In this document: one piece after another, positions 17,479 through 27,266 of the stretch
How the letters are laid out: each line of letters starts with the position of its first letter
Position numbering within the stretch: position 1 is the first letter of the stretch
From: CALLMM01 sp964429855
GTDB taxonomy: Bacteria; Armatimonadota; Chthonomonadetes; Chthonomonadales; CAJBBX01
Length of the DNA: 64,000 nucleotides
NCBI GenBank assembly: GCA_964429855.1
Contig: CAYSDM010000018.1
Location: 10,150-74,149, forward strand
Direction: 5' to 3'
Position numbers and translations under genes: made by a program
Notes under the pieces: generated by a model
The model's input: only the letters and a program-made list of their open reading frames with translations
Databases searched by the model: none
What the model was told of the DNA's origin: nothing

Positions 17479-19529
17479 TAGCCGTGGCGATCTGGCTGGC
17501 GGTTCTGCTCATCTCCTTCGGTATCGGGCTGTTTACGCTGAGGCTTTTGCGCCTGAAACCGGAGACCCTGCTAGAACAGGTAACCTATTCTACCGCGCTG
17601 GGATTGGGAGTCGTCGCCTATCTGGTTCTTCTTCTGGGATTGACGGGGCGGTTGACTCGCCTCGCGGCGATTCTGGGGTTATGCGCGCTGGCGGCGGTCT
17701 CTCTCCCTGGCTGCCGACTTCTGCGCAAAAAAGAGGATGTCTCTTTACCAGAGACGCCATCAGATGAACGGAACGCTCCGGCAGCGAAACCCGGTTCACC
17801 GCTCCCGATCCTCACCGGTCTGGTTCTGACGCTCTTCGGTCTGATCGGACTGCTCTACTGCTTTGTACCGCCCGGACCCTACGAATGGGACTCCCTCGCC
17901 TACCATCTGGCAGCTCCGAAAATCTATGTTGAGCAGCATCGAATCCTCTTTCTTCCCACGCAGCATCAGTCCAACTTTCCTTTTCTGACACAGATGCTCT
18001 TTACGCTGGGGCTACTCTTTGACGGTTTTGCGCTGGCGAACCTATTTCATTATATAACGGGCGTTCTGTGCGCCGCCGCGATCCTTGCGATTGGACGACG
18101 CCATTTCGCGCCTTCCGCAGGAATGATCGGGGCGATCTGCTTCGTCACCACGCCGATTGTGTTCTGGCAGGCGAGCATCGCCTATATTGATGTCGCGCAG
18201 GCTCTCTATGTGACGATTGCCGTCGGGGCGGCGCTGGAATTTCGCGCCTCGCGTAATATTCGGTGGCTGGCGTTGTGCGGCATTCTGATGGGGCTGGCGC
18301 TGGCGGTGAAAACGCTGTCGCTGGTTCCGTTCGTTCTGATCGGTCTGCTGCTGTTGGTCGGACGCGCCGGAATCCGAGGCGCGAGTGTCTATGCAGTTTG
18401 CGCGTTGGCGGTCGGCAGCCCCTTCTATGTAAAGACCTGGATCCAGACCGGCAACCCGGTCTATCCCTTCGCCTATAGCGTGTTTGGCGGTAAATACTGG
18501 AGCGAGGAGCTTTCGCGTCCCTACAGTATTGAACAGCGCAGTTTCGGGCTGAATCGTTCGCTGGAGACGGTGGCGGATGATCTCCGGGGAGCCAGAACGC
18601 CCTATGAGACGCCAGGTATCGGAGAGAGAGTACGCAACCTGATCCTTGCGCCGTTTGGCATGGTGGCGACGCCGCGAATCTACTACAACTACCAGAGTCC
18701 GGGTCAGTTTACCCATCTGGGATTTCTCTATCTTGCTCTGCCTCCGCTGCTTCTTTTCGGGCGCGGAGCATCGGTCTCCGCTAAAGGGACGGCGATCCTC
18801 TGTCTGCTATGGTTATCTGTCTGGTCTGTGACGATGCAGTATGTTCGCTATCTGATTCCGCTGGTTCCGCTTCTCGGGCTGCTGGGTGGGGAGGGAGCCT
18901 GTCGTATCGCTCAGAGACAGCGAGCATTCACCTATCTGATCGGATTCGTGGCGGCGGTTCAGGTTTCGTTGCTCCTGCTCTATTTCGTCTCTTCGGACAG
19001 AATGGCGGGAGGAAAGGCGCGATTAGCCGGAGCACTGTCGCGCGCGACGGATTCACAGGCGAGAGAGGAGTACCTGAATCGCTTTGTGAATATCTACGCC
19101 GCGCAGCAGTGGATCAACGCCAATACCGACCCGAATGCCGGGGTTGTGCTGTTTGAAGATACGCGCGGCTTCTATCTGGATCGGCGTTATCTGTGGGGAA
19201 ATCGTCCGCATTCGCTCTACATTCCCTATGACCGTTTTCAAAATAGTCGTCAAATGGCGGACTGGTTCCTTGAGAACGGTTACCGATATGCCATTATAAA
19301 CTTGAGCTTCTCTCCGTTCTTTCAGTCGGCGGAAGGCGCGGCGCGTCTTCGAGAAGCGATAGCTTCCGGCGGGGAGGCTGCGCTGGTCATGGAGCGATAT
19401 CGTCCCGGACCGACCGATGAGGGCTGGCGGCATCTGATCGGCGAGGCGTTATCTCAGGGAAATGCTCTATTCTTGCCGCAGGCGAGTTCGCGCGCGGTAG
19501 TGGTGCTGGAGTTTCGAGCAGGAGGATAG
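17475..19529 (+). CDS. GT39-like membrane glycosyltransferase
   Basis: A 684-residue membrane protein of the dolichyl-phosphate-mannose/ArnT-like (GT-C, family 39) fold. It has about 11-13 hydrophobic segments. The first outer loop contains the acidic motif of the family, YEWDSLAYHLAAPKIY (about residues 135-150), where Asp is the expected catalytic residue. A soluble C-terminal part (about 500-684) contains VLFEDTRGFYLDR. Such enzymes transfer sugars from a polyprenyl-phosphate donor at the outer face of the membrane. It overlaps the metallophosphatase and is directly followed by a second GT-C gene. Confidence 0.85.
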   Translation: MIAVAIWLAVLLISFGIGLFTLRLLRLKPETLLEQVTYSTALGLGVVAYLVLLLGLTGRLTRLAAILGLCALAAVSLPGCRLLRKKEDVSLPETPSDERNAPAAKPGSPLPILTGLVLTLFGLIGLLYCFVPPGPYEWDSLAYHLAAPKIYVEQHRILFLPTQHQSNFPFLTQMLFTLGLLFDGFALANLFHYITGVLCAAAILAIGRRHFAPSAGMIGAICFVTTPIVFWQASIAYIDVAQALYVTIAVGAALEFRASRNIRWLALCGILMGLALAVKTLSLVPFVLIGLLLLVGRAGIRGASVYAVCALAVGSPFYVKTWIQTGNPVYPFAYSVFGGKYWSEELSRPYSIEQRSFGLNRSLETVADDLRGARTPYETPGIGERVRNLILAPFGMVATPRIYYNYQSPGQFTHLGFLYLALPPLLLFGRGASVSAKGTAILCLLWLSVWSVTMQYVRYLIPLVPLLGLLGGEGACRIAQRQRAFTYLIGFVAAVQVSLLLLYFVSSDRMAGGKARLAGALSRATDSQAREEYLNRFVNIYAAQQWINANTDPNAGVVLFEDTRGFYLDRRYLWGNRPHSLYIPYDRFQNSRQMADWFLENGYRYAIINLSFSPFFQSAEGAARLREAIASGGEAALVMERYRPGPTDEGWRHLIGEALSQGNALFLPQASSRAVVVLEFRAGG

Positions 19530-20921
19530 ATGGTGGGTCGTAGAAAGAGGTCGCTGGAGCCGAGTGCGCCCCCACTCTCACCGCTGCATCCGCCCACAGA
19601 AAAGCTCTCCCGACTCTGGAGTGTGGCGACGGCGCTGCTTGTCTGCGCCTATCTGTGCTTGACCCTCGGTCATATCTACACGACCCCCGTGCTGCCGGTC
19701 AATGCTGGAAGTTTCATCAATGCGCCGGATGAACGCGCCCATCTGATCTACGTGCGCGCGATTGCCTATGGCGGTCGCGCTCCCGTGCAGGGAGACAAAG
19801 AGTTCCCCACCTATCAGTGGCATCAGCCCCCGCTCTACTATACTCTGGCGTCCATTTTCTATGCGGGGGGAGATCGCGCCGTTCGCTGGTTTTCACCGCT
19901 GTGCGGACTCGCGACGCTCTATGTCATCTTTCGCGCCGTTCGCAGGCTGTTCCCGGAGGAGCCTGCGCTGGCTGCGCTGGCGATGGGGTTTGCCGCGCTC
20001 CTTCCCATGCGTCATGCGATCACCGGCGCGGTCGGCAACGATGCGCTGATTGAACTGCTCTTCTCCCTAACGCTGCTCTTTCTGATTGAAGCGTTTCGCG
20101 GCGGATTTACGCTGCGGCGTGCCGGAATGATCGGGGGAGTCGTGGGGGCGGCGCTCCTGACCAAAGCGACCGGTCTGCTGTTGCTGCCGGTTGTGGGGGC
20201 AGCGCTCTTTCTTCTCTGGAAAGAGGGAGAGCCGTCGAAAGCGGTTTGGCAGGGAGGATTGGCTCTGCTGGCGGTAACAGCAGTGCTGGCGGTTCCCTGG
20301 TATGCGCGAAACTATCAACTATATGGCGAGTTTACGCCGGTAAAAGGTTTCCTGCGTGAATTTGAGGGAACGTCCAAAGCGAGCGACTGGATTGACAAAC
20401 GACCACTGGCGGTAGATGCATGGTCGGGAGAGATTCGACCGAACGATACGCCCATGAGTCGCATTGGCTACCTGAATCTGGTGGCAAACTGGACTTTCCG
20501 CACCTTCTGGGCATCGTACACGCCACCGCGTCTAGCAGCAATGGGGATTCCGCAGTTTCTTCCCGTCTCTTTCTATCTGCTCTACGTTCTGGGGACGCTG
20601 GCGGCTGTTATGGGGTTGATCCCCCTGCATTTCCGGCAGCGCGCCGATTTCACCAGGCGTCAGCGTTTTCTGATCTATCTCTTCTTTCTCACGGTCGCGC
20701 TGGTTATCATTTCGTTTGTCGGCTTTATCTGGACCTTCTTTCAGGCGCAGGGGCGCTATCTGTATCCCGCCATGCTGCCTCTTTCATTGTTCTTTGCTCT
20801 CGGCATTCGCTCCCTGTCTCCCGTAAAGTATCGCGATCTTATCTCGCTGGCGATCCTGGCGTTGTTTTTTGTTCTATCATTAACATTCTTGTTGACTGCC
20901 GTAATCCCCACCTACTCATAA
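19530..20921 (+). CDS. GT-C membrane glycosyltransferase, second copy
   Basis: A 463-residue membrane protein of the same broad GT-C/GT39 fold, with about 11 helices. The first outer loop has INAPDERAHLIYVRAI (about residues 60-75) and then WHQPPLYYTLAS, matching the catalytic-Asp loop and the H-PPL-Y element of family 39 and related DUF2142-like proteins. The ATG directly follows the TAG of the first glycosyltransferase, with GGAGGA inside that gene's end, so the two are made together and may act in sequence on one surface glycan or lipid. Confidence 0.82.
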   Translation: MVGRRKRSLEPSAPPLSPLHPPTEKLSRLWSVATALLVCAYLCLTLGHIYTTPVLPVNAGSFINAPDERAHLIYVRAIAYGGRAPVQGDKEFPTYQWHQPPLYYTLASIFYAGGDRAVRWFSPLCGLATLYVIFRAVRRLFPEEPALAALAMGFAALLPMRHAITGAVGNDALIELLFSLTLLFLIEAFRGGFTLRRAGMIGGVVGAALLTKATGLLLLPVVGAALFLLWKEGEPSKAVWQGGLALLAVTAVLAVPWYARNYQLYGEFTPVKGFLREFEGTSKASDWIDKRPLAVDAWSGEIRPNDTPMSRIGYLNLVANWTFRTFWASYTPPRLAAMGIPQFLPVSFYLLYVLGTLAAVMGLIPLHFRQRADFTRRQRFLIYLFFLTVALVIISFVGFIWTFFQAQGRYLYPAMLPLSLFFALGIRSLSPVKYRDLISLAILALFFVLSLTFLLTAVIPTYS

Positions 20922-20959
20922 CGGCGCATCGGCTTCATGTCGGTTCTCCAGGCGATGCG

Positions 20960-20989
20960 TTGACGGCGATCCCCCTGCGCAGATATAAT
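20960..20989 (+). promoter_or_regulatory. Sigma70-type promoter for the PSD1 cytochrome gene
   Basis: TTGACG at 20960-20965 and perfect TATAAT at 20984-20989, 18 bases apart, about 36 bases before the start at 21025. An imperfect hairpin (CGCATCG 20925-20931 with CGATGCG 20953-20959) abuts the -35 box. Confidence 0.8.
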
Positions 20990-21024
20990 GTGGTCACACC
21001 TCCCCCGAAAAGTTTGAGGAGACT

Positions 21025-24000
21025 ATGCAGCAAAGGGTCATTATTAAACTCTCTTTTCTCGGTATACTGGGACTTACGCTTCTCCTGACGTTCGCATCGC
21101 TTCTACCGAAAGTCTGCAGCGCGCAGTCTCGAAAAAAACGCTCCGATTCGGATCGAAAAACCTCTTCATCCCGGAAACCTGCTTCCGTCTCAGGTGATAA
21201 GAATCTGGCTTCAAAGCCGCAGGCTCTTCGTGTGGATTTTGACCGCGATGTGCGTCCCATCCTTGCCGACGCCTGTTTTGCCTGTCATGGTCCCGACTCT
21301 CACAAGCGCATGGCAGGTCTGCGACTGGATACGCAGGATGGATCACGCGGTAAGCTGGCATCCGGCAATCTACCGATTGTTCCAGGGAAACCGGATCAGA
21401 GCGAGATTCTGAGACGGCTCTCACTCCCGGATAAACACCCTTTGAAGATGCCCCCTGTCAGGAGCGGCAAGAAGGTTGCGCCGGAGAAGATCGCGATTCT
21501 CAAGCAGTGGATTCGGCAGGGAGGAGAGTATGCTCCTCACTGGGCATTCGTGACTCCGAAGCGTCCCGCCGTCCCAAAAGTCAAAAGGACGAATTGGGTT
21601 CGGAATCCGATAGATAACTTCATTCTATCCAGGCTGGAGCGCGAGGGACTGAAACCCTCTGTGGAAGCAGATCGCTACACGCTGATACGTCGGCTCTCCT
21701 TCGACCTCACCGGTCTTCCGCCGTCACGCTCCGAGTTGCAGGCTTTTCTGAGCGATAGAAGACCCGATGCCTATGAGAGGCTGGTGGACCGGCTGATGGC
21801 ATCGCCGCGTTACGGGGAGAGGATGGCGCTGAAGTGGCTCGATCTGGCGCGCTACGCCGATACGCACGGCTACCACATTGACAGCCATCGCGATATGTGG
21901 AGATGGCGTGACTGGGTGATCGAGGCGTTCAATCGTAATCTGCCCTTCGACCAGTTCACCATTGAGCAGCTTGCCGGAGATATGCTTCCGAACGCCACAC
22001 TCGACCAGCGGATCGCCACCGGCTTTAATCGCAATCACCCGATCAACTTCGAGGGGGGCGCGATCCCGGAGGAGTATCAGGCGGCATATGTGATGGATCG
22101 CGTGGACACCACCGCCACGACCTGGCTTGCGCTGACGATGAAGTGCGCCGGGTGTCATGATCACAAGTATGACCCGATCTCACAGAAGGAGTTCTATCAG
22201 TTCTACGCCTTCTTCAACAATATCCCGGAACAGGGACTCGATGGACAGGCAGGCAACGCCGCGCCGTTTATCAAAGCGCCTCGTCCCGAACAGCAGGCAC
22301 AGTTATCGGCATACGATCTGCAGATCGCGAAGCTGAATCAGGAGATGAAAGCCCGTGCCGATGAGGCGGCTGCAATGGCGTCAGAATGGCAGAAGACCGC
22401 GCTGACCGCACTGGAGAAGTCAACCGCATTGACTCAGGGGTTGATCGCCCACTACGGACTCGATGAGACGGAAGGGGCGAAGGTTCGCGACATGACAGGA
22501 CAGCAGCCTGCCGGGAATGTGCAGGGGAGCGCAGTCCGGGCATCAGGCAGATCGGGCAGAGCGCTGCAGTTCGATGGAGGCACGCAGGTAGACCTTGGAA
22601 ATACGGCAGGCTTCGACCTCGGTGAGTCTTTCTCTTACGGAGCCTGGGTCTATCCCGCCTCTGCCGATCATATGACGGTTCTTTCCCGCATGGATGTCAA
22701 CAACGGTATTCGCGGATATGATCTCTATCTCGGAGATCGGCGCGTTTTCGTGCATCTTATTCATCAATGGGAGCAGAACGCCCTCCGTGTGAACTCAAAG
22801 ACTCAGATCGAACTGAATCGCTGGACACACCTGTTTGTCACCTGTGACGGCTCAGGAAAAGCGGCAGGCATCAAACTCTACATCAACGGGAAACCAGCAG
22901 CGGTGGATGTAACGCATGACCGCCTGTCGGGGACGATCAAGACGGAGAAGCCTCTGACCGTCGGAAGCCGCAACCCCGGCGCGCCGTTCAAGGGAATGGT
23001 GGATGAGATTCGGCTCTACAGTCGCGCTCTGACGGTGGAAGAGGTGGATCAACTAACTGGTCTTGAGATGATCCGCGCCGCGCTGGAGACTCCTGAAGAG
23101 AAGCGAACGGATGATCAGAACGAGACATTGAGGCGGTACTATCTGCAACACTTTGACGAACCCTACCGAAAACTGAACTTCGAGGTCAACGAGACCCGGC
23201 GGAAACGCGCTGAACTGGATGCCTGCATCCCCACCACGATGGTGATGCAGGAGATGGAAAAGCCGCGAGAGACTCATATCCTGCGGCGAGGGGAGTATGA
23301 TCAGAAGGGCGAGAAGGTGGCGATGGGTACGCCGGAGGCGCTTCTCCCGATGCCGAAGGAATATCCATCCAATCGGCTCGGGCTGGCAAGGTGGCTGGTG
23401 AATCCTGCTCATCCGCTTACTTCGCGGGTTGCGGTGAACCGTTTCTGGCAGATGTTTTTCGGCACTGGGATCGTTAGAACGGCAGAGGATTTCGGCGTGC
23501 AGGGAGAGCGTCCGACTCATCCCGAACTGCTGGACTGGCTGGCAACAGAATTTATTCGGCTGAGATGGGATATCAAGGCGTTGCAGAAGATGATCGTCAC
23601 ATCCGCCGCCTATCGTCAGTCCTCATGTATTACGCCTGAGCATCTGGAGAGAGATCCGGAAAATCGGCTGCTGGCGCGCGCGCCACGTCTGCGGCTTCAG
23701 GCGGAGGCGATCCGCGATCTAGCGCTGGCGGTAAGCGGGCTGCTGGTGGAGAAGATCGGGGGACCATCCGTCAAGCCCTATCATCCAGCGGGACTCTGGG
23801 AGGAGCTTGCCTTCGGAGGCGGCTTCAGCGCGCAAAAATACGAACAGGATCGCGGGGAAGCGCTCTATCGGCGCTCGATGTATACCTTCTGGAAACGAAC
23901 CGTTCCGCCTCCCTCGCTTCAGACCTTCGATGCGCCGGAACGCGAGTTCTGTGTTGTGAGACGATCCGCTACCAACACTCCTCTTCAGGCGCTTGTGCTG

Positions 24001-24324
24001 ATGAATGATCCAATCTATGTGGAATCGGCGCGTAAATTCGCAGAACGTATCATGCAGGAGGCAGGCGCATCCCCGGAATCGCGAATCCGTTATGCGCTGG
24101 AGACCACGTTATCGCGTCCGCCGAAGCCGATGGAGGCCCAGGCTCTTCTGCGTATCTATCATGCGCAGGTCATGCACTATCGGAGGGAGTCTGAATCGGC
24201 AAACCGGCTGCTGAGCGTCGGAGAATCTCCGCGCAATGAGAAACTGGATACGGCAGAATTGGCTGCGCTCTCCACGATTGTAGGGATTATTTTCAATCTG
24301 GACGAGACGATCACCAGAGGTTAG
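21025..24324 (+). CDS. PSD1-type cytochrome (DUF1549/LamG/DUF1553)
   Basis: A large exported protein (1099 residues) of the planctomycete-type cytochrome C family. Order: signal peptide (1-34); PSD1 cytochrome domain with a haem site CFACH (Cys84, Cys87, His88); DUF1549 (about 170-420) with a second CAGCH (374-378); LamG/concanavalin-like domain (about 470-680, AHYGLDE to GSRNPGAPF); DUF1553 (about 780-1080, with TSRVAVNRFWQMFFG). In Planctomycetota and relatives such proteins are usually paired with a DUF1501 protein and linked to polysaccharide breakdown; no DUF1501 gene follows here. It has its own strong promoter and TGAGGAG before the ATG. Confidence 0.93.
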   Translation: MQQRVIIKLSFLGILGLTLLLTFASLLPKVCSAQSRKKRSDSDRKTSSSRKPASVSGDKNLASKPQALRVDFDRDVRPILADACFACHGPDSHKRMAGLRLDTQDGSRGKLASGNLPIVPGKPDQSEILRRLSLPDKHPLKMPPVRSGKKVAPEKIAILKQWIRQGGEYAPHWAFVTPKRPAVPKVKRTNWVRNPIDNFILSRLEREGLKPSVEADRYTLIRRLSFDLTGLPPSRSELQAFLSDRRPDAYERLVDRLMASPRYGERMALKWLDLARYADTHGYHIDSHRDMWRWRDWVIEAFNRNLPFDQFTIEQLAGDMLPNATLDQRIATGFNRNHPINFEGGAIPEEYQAAYVMDRVDTTATTWLALTMKCAGCHDHKYDPISQKEFYQFYAFFNNIPEQGLDGQAGNAAPFIKAPRPEQQAQLSAYDLQIAKLNQEMKARADEAAAMASEWQKTALTALEKSTALTQGLIAHYGLDETEGAKVRDMTGQQPAGNVQGSAVRASGRSGRALQFDGGTQVDLGNTAGFDLGESFSYGAWVYPASADHMTVLSRMDVNNGIRGYDLYLGDRRVFVHLIHQWEQNALRVNSKTQIELNRWTHLFVTCDGSGKAAGIKLYINGKPAAVDVTHDRLSGTIKTEKPLTVGSRNPGAPFKGMVDEIRLYSRALTVEEVDQLTGLEMIRAALETPEEKRTDDQNETLRRYYLQHFDEPYRKLNFEVNETRRKRAELDACIPTTMVMQEMEKPRETHILRRGEYDQKGEKVAMGTPEALLPMPKEYPSNRLGLARWLVNPAHPLTSRVAVNRFWQMFFGTGIVRTAEDFGVQGERPTHPELLDWLATEFIRLRWDIKALQKMIVTSAAYRQSSCITPEHLERDPENRLLARAPRLRLQAEAIRDLALAVSGLLVEKIGGPSVKPYHPAGLWEELAFGGGFSAQKYEQDRGEALYRRSMYTFWKRTVPPPSLQTFDAPEREFCVVRRSATNTPLQALVLMNDPIYVESARKFAERIMQEAGASPESRIRYALETTLSRPPKPMEAQALLRIYHAQVMHYRRESESANRLLSVGESPRNEKLDTAELAALSTIVGIIFNLDETITRG

Positions 24325-24467
24325 AAAGAGGTTGGATAATACACAGACCTTTCTAGTGTCGAGGATCGGGACTCGGTATGCAGAAGGAGAACTATTGCAG
24401 GCAGGAGCGGGTTTCTGAGTAGTATCCATCTATTACAGTTCTTCTAGCAGTAGATCGGAATATTCCT

Positions 24468-27224
24468 TTGGGTCAGTATACCGGGACAGTCACATTTCTA
24501 TTCACCGATATTGAAGGCTCTACTCGTCTGTGGGAAGAGTATCCTGATGAGATGCGTATCTCTCTGGCGCAGCATGATGACCTGCTCCGCGCCTGTATTG
24601 AGTGTCACGATGGTCGGGTTGTTAAGACGGTTGGTGACGCCTTCTGCTCTGTTTTCTCCGATCCTCGCCGGGCGATTGAGGCGGTGGTGGCTGCTCAGTC
24701 CTGGCTTCCCGCTCTGGCGCTCAGGACAGCGGAAGGGGAGCGACCTCTGAAGGTACGAATGGCGCTGCATAGCAGCATCGCCGAAGAGCGTGACGGAGAC
24801 TATTTCGGTCAGCCCTTGAACCGGGTCGCGCGACTACTGGCTATCGGGCATGGCGGTCAGGTGCTTCTTTCAGCCTCAACGCGCGACATCGTCCAGGATA
24901 TTTTGCCGGAAGGCGCGAGCCTGCGAGATATGGGCGAGAGACGGCTTAAAGACCTGATCCGTCCTGAGCATGTGTACCAGCTTTGCCATCCCGACCTCCT
25001 TTCTCAGTTTCCTCCCCTGCACTCGCTGGACGCTCGTCCGAACAACCTCCCCATTCAGACAACGACTTTCATCGGGCGAGAGCGGGAGATGGCGCAGATA
25101 AAGAAACTGATGAAGTCTTCACGCCTGCTCACGCTGACCGGTTCAGGAGGATGCGGAAAGACTCGCCTGTCGTTGTATGTCGTCGCAGACCTCATTGACG
25201 ATTTTGCGGACGGTGTTTGGTTTGTGGAACTAGCTCCGGTTGCCGACCCTAACCTTGTCGCTCATATCGTGGCGCAGACCGTTGATGTTCAGGAAGAGAT
25301 GAGCGATTCGATTCTGGAGACGCTGGCAAAGAATCTCAGAGAGAAACAGCTTCTACTTGTCCTCGATAACTGTGAACATCTGGTCGACTCATGCGCTGTT
25401 CTGTGCCAGAAACTGTTGACCAAATGCGCGGACGTACGCATCCTCACCAGCAGCCGGGAGGCTTTGCGTATTCCTGGCGAAACGCTCTATCACGTTCCGT
25501 CCCTCTCTACCCCGGATCCGCATCAGAAGGTATCTATCGGCAGACTCAGCGAATACGAAACGGTGCGACTGTTTAAGGATCGCGCCTGCCTGGTTCAACC
25601 GGAATTTGTTGTGACTGATGAGAACGCTAGCGCTCTCGTCTCGATTTGCCACCGGCTGGATGGCATACCCCTGGCTATCGAGCTTGCGGCAGCAAGAGTT
25701 CGCAGCATGTCCATACAGGAGTTGGAAAGGCGCCTCGATCAGCGATTCAGGCTGTTAACCGGGGGCAGTCGAACTGTGCTTCCGCGCCAACAGACACTGC
25801 GCTCTCTGATTGATTGGAGTTATGACCTTCTGAATGATGCAGAGAAAGCGCTATTCTGTCGGTTGAGCGTGTTTGTGGGGGGATGGACAATTGAATCGGC
25901 AGAGCGTATCTGTTCGGGAGAACCGGTAGACGAATGGGATGTCCTGGATCTGCTTACGAGCCTCTCCGACAAGAGTATGATACTGGTGGAAAACGACCGA
26001 TCAACTGCCCGCTATCGCATGCTGGAGACAGTACGCCATTACGGGCTGGAGGCGTTAGAAAAGTCGGAAGGTTCCAACCAGATTCGAGACCGGCATCTGA
26101 ACTACTTCGTGGCTCAGGCGGAAGAAGCGTTGTCTCAGCTTTCCGGGGCGAACCAGCAGGAATGGCTGCAACGTCTTGAAACAGACCACGATAACATTCG
26201 TGCCGCTCTTGAATGGAGCCAGTCCAGTCCCGAACGAGTGGAATCGGGGCTTCGGATTGCCGGGGCGATCTGGAGATTCTGGCTCGTGCGCGGTCACTGG
26301 ACAGAAGGACGGGAACGTCTCAAGAACCTTCTGGAAATCTCTTCGCACGCCTCTCCTGCTGCGCGCGCCTCCGCCCTGCATGTGCTAGGGATGCTATCCT
26401 ATCGGCAGGGTGACCACCAAACTGCCAGACCACTGCTGGAAGAGTGCCTGGCGCTGCAACGAGAACTGGGAGATCGGACGGGCGTCGCAAACCTGTTGAA
26501 CAACCTGGGCGTGGTTGCCAGTTTTCAGGGGAGGTATGAGGATGCAAAAGCGTTGTGCGAGGAGAGCCTCGCGTTGATGAGAGAACTGGAAGACAGTCGC
26601 GGGGTCGCCAATGCGCTCAGCAACCTCGGCAATGTCGCCAGTATGCAAAACGACTATCAGACCGCCGGAATGCTCTACCAGCAGGGATTGGCGGTGATGC
26701 GCGAGTTAGGAGATCAGCGCGGTATCGCCAACTCACTGAATAACCTGGGTTTCGCAGCCTTCGAGTCCGGCAATCTGGAGGAAGCGTGGCAGCAATACCA
26801 GGAAGCGCTCAACATACAGGAGAATCTTGGAGATAAAATCGGTATCTCTCTGTCACTGTACAATCTTGCAGAGGTGTCCGTCGCGCTGAGAGAACCCGAT
26901 CGCGCATACACGTTGTTGCGCCGTGGACTGGCTTTGCAGCGCGAAATCAATGACAGGCAGGGGATCGCGATGTCATTGCGAGTTCTCGGTGAGTTGGCTG
27001 CCGGACGGTCTGAGTATGAAGAGGCGGCGATACACTGGGGAGCAGCCGAACGGCTCAGCGAAGAGCTTGGCGTACCGGTTCCTGCGAACGAAAAGCCTCG
27101 GTTCGAACAGAATGTCGCCAACACGCGCGCGCAGTCTGGTAATGATGCCGCATTTGATACGGCATGGCATTATGGGCGTTCCCTGACGCTGGAACAGGCT
27201 TTAGAACGCGTGCTGAACGGCTGA
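24468..27224 (+). CDS. Class III cyclase fused to STAND ATPase and TPR repeats
   Basis: A 918-residue signalling protein. Residues 5-180 form a class III nucleotide cyclase domain: LFTDIEGSTRLW with metal-binding Asp14, KTVGDAF with the second Asp, and GDYFGQPLNRVARL. Residues 195-450 form a STAND/NB-ARC-like ATPase with Walker A GSGGCGKTR (about 225) and Walker B LLLVLDNCEHL (about 295). Residues 610-880 hold TPR repeats of the NB-ARC-TPR kind (LLNNLGVVASFQGRYEDA and relatives). No C-terminal DNA-binding domain is present. The start is a TTG, the only sensible start since a stop lies in frame upstream; the binding site is weak. The ligand and output are unknown. Confidence 0.93.
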   Translation: MGQYTGTVTFLFTDIEGSTRLWEEYPDEMRISLAQHDDLLRACIECHDGRVVKTVGDAFCSVFSDPRRAIEAVVAAQSWLPALALRTAEGERPLKVRMALHSSIAEERDGDYFGQPLNRVARLLAIGHGGQVLLSASTRDIVQDILPEGASLRDMGERRLKDLIRPEHVYQLCHPDLLSQFPPLHSLDARPNNLPIQTTTFIGREREMAQIKKLMKSSRLLTLTGSGGCGKTRLSLYVVADLIDDFADGVWFVELAPVADPNLVAHIVAQTVDVQEEMSDSILETLAKNLREKQLLLVLDNCEHLVDSCAVLCQKLLTKCADVRILTSSREALRIPGETLYHVPSLSTPDPHQKVSIGRLSEYETVRLFKDRACLVQPEFVVTDENASALVSICHRLDGIPLAIELAAARVRSMSIQELERRLDQRFRLLTGGSRTVLPRQQTLRSLIDWSYDLLNDAEKALFCRLSVFVGGWTIESAERICSGEPVDEWDVLDLLTSLSDKSMILVENDRSTARYRMLETVRHYGLEALEKSEGSNQIRDRHLNYFVAQAEEALSQLSGANQQEWLQRLETDHDNIRAALEWSQSSPERVESGLRIAGAIWRFWLVRGHWTEGRERLKNLLEISSHASPAARASALHVLGMLSYRQGDHQTARPLLEECLALQRELGDRTGVANLLNNLGVVASFQGRYEDAKALCEESLALMRELEDSRGVANALSNLGNVASMQNDYQTAGMLYQQGLAVMRELGDQRGIANSLNNLGFAAFESGNLEEAWQQYQEALNIQENLGDKIGISLSLYNLAEVSVALREPDRAYTLLRRGLALQREINDRQGIAMSLRVLGELAAGRSEYEEAAIHWGAAERLSEELGVPVPANEKPRFEQNVANTRAQSGNDAAFDTAWHYGRSLTLEQALERVLNG

Positions 27225-27266
27225 TATAAACAGGTGTCTTCCTGCTTTTTGAAGGATTGGCATGCT

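Noticed and set aside
27225..27266. Terminator between the cyclase and phosphoesterase genes
   Set aside because: Only a 4-bp CAGG/CCTG stem precedes CTTTTT; too weak to report as a feature.
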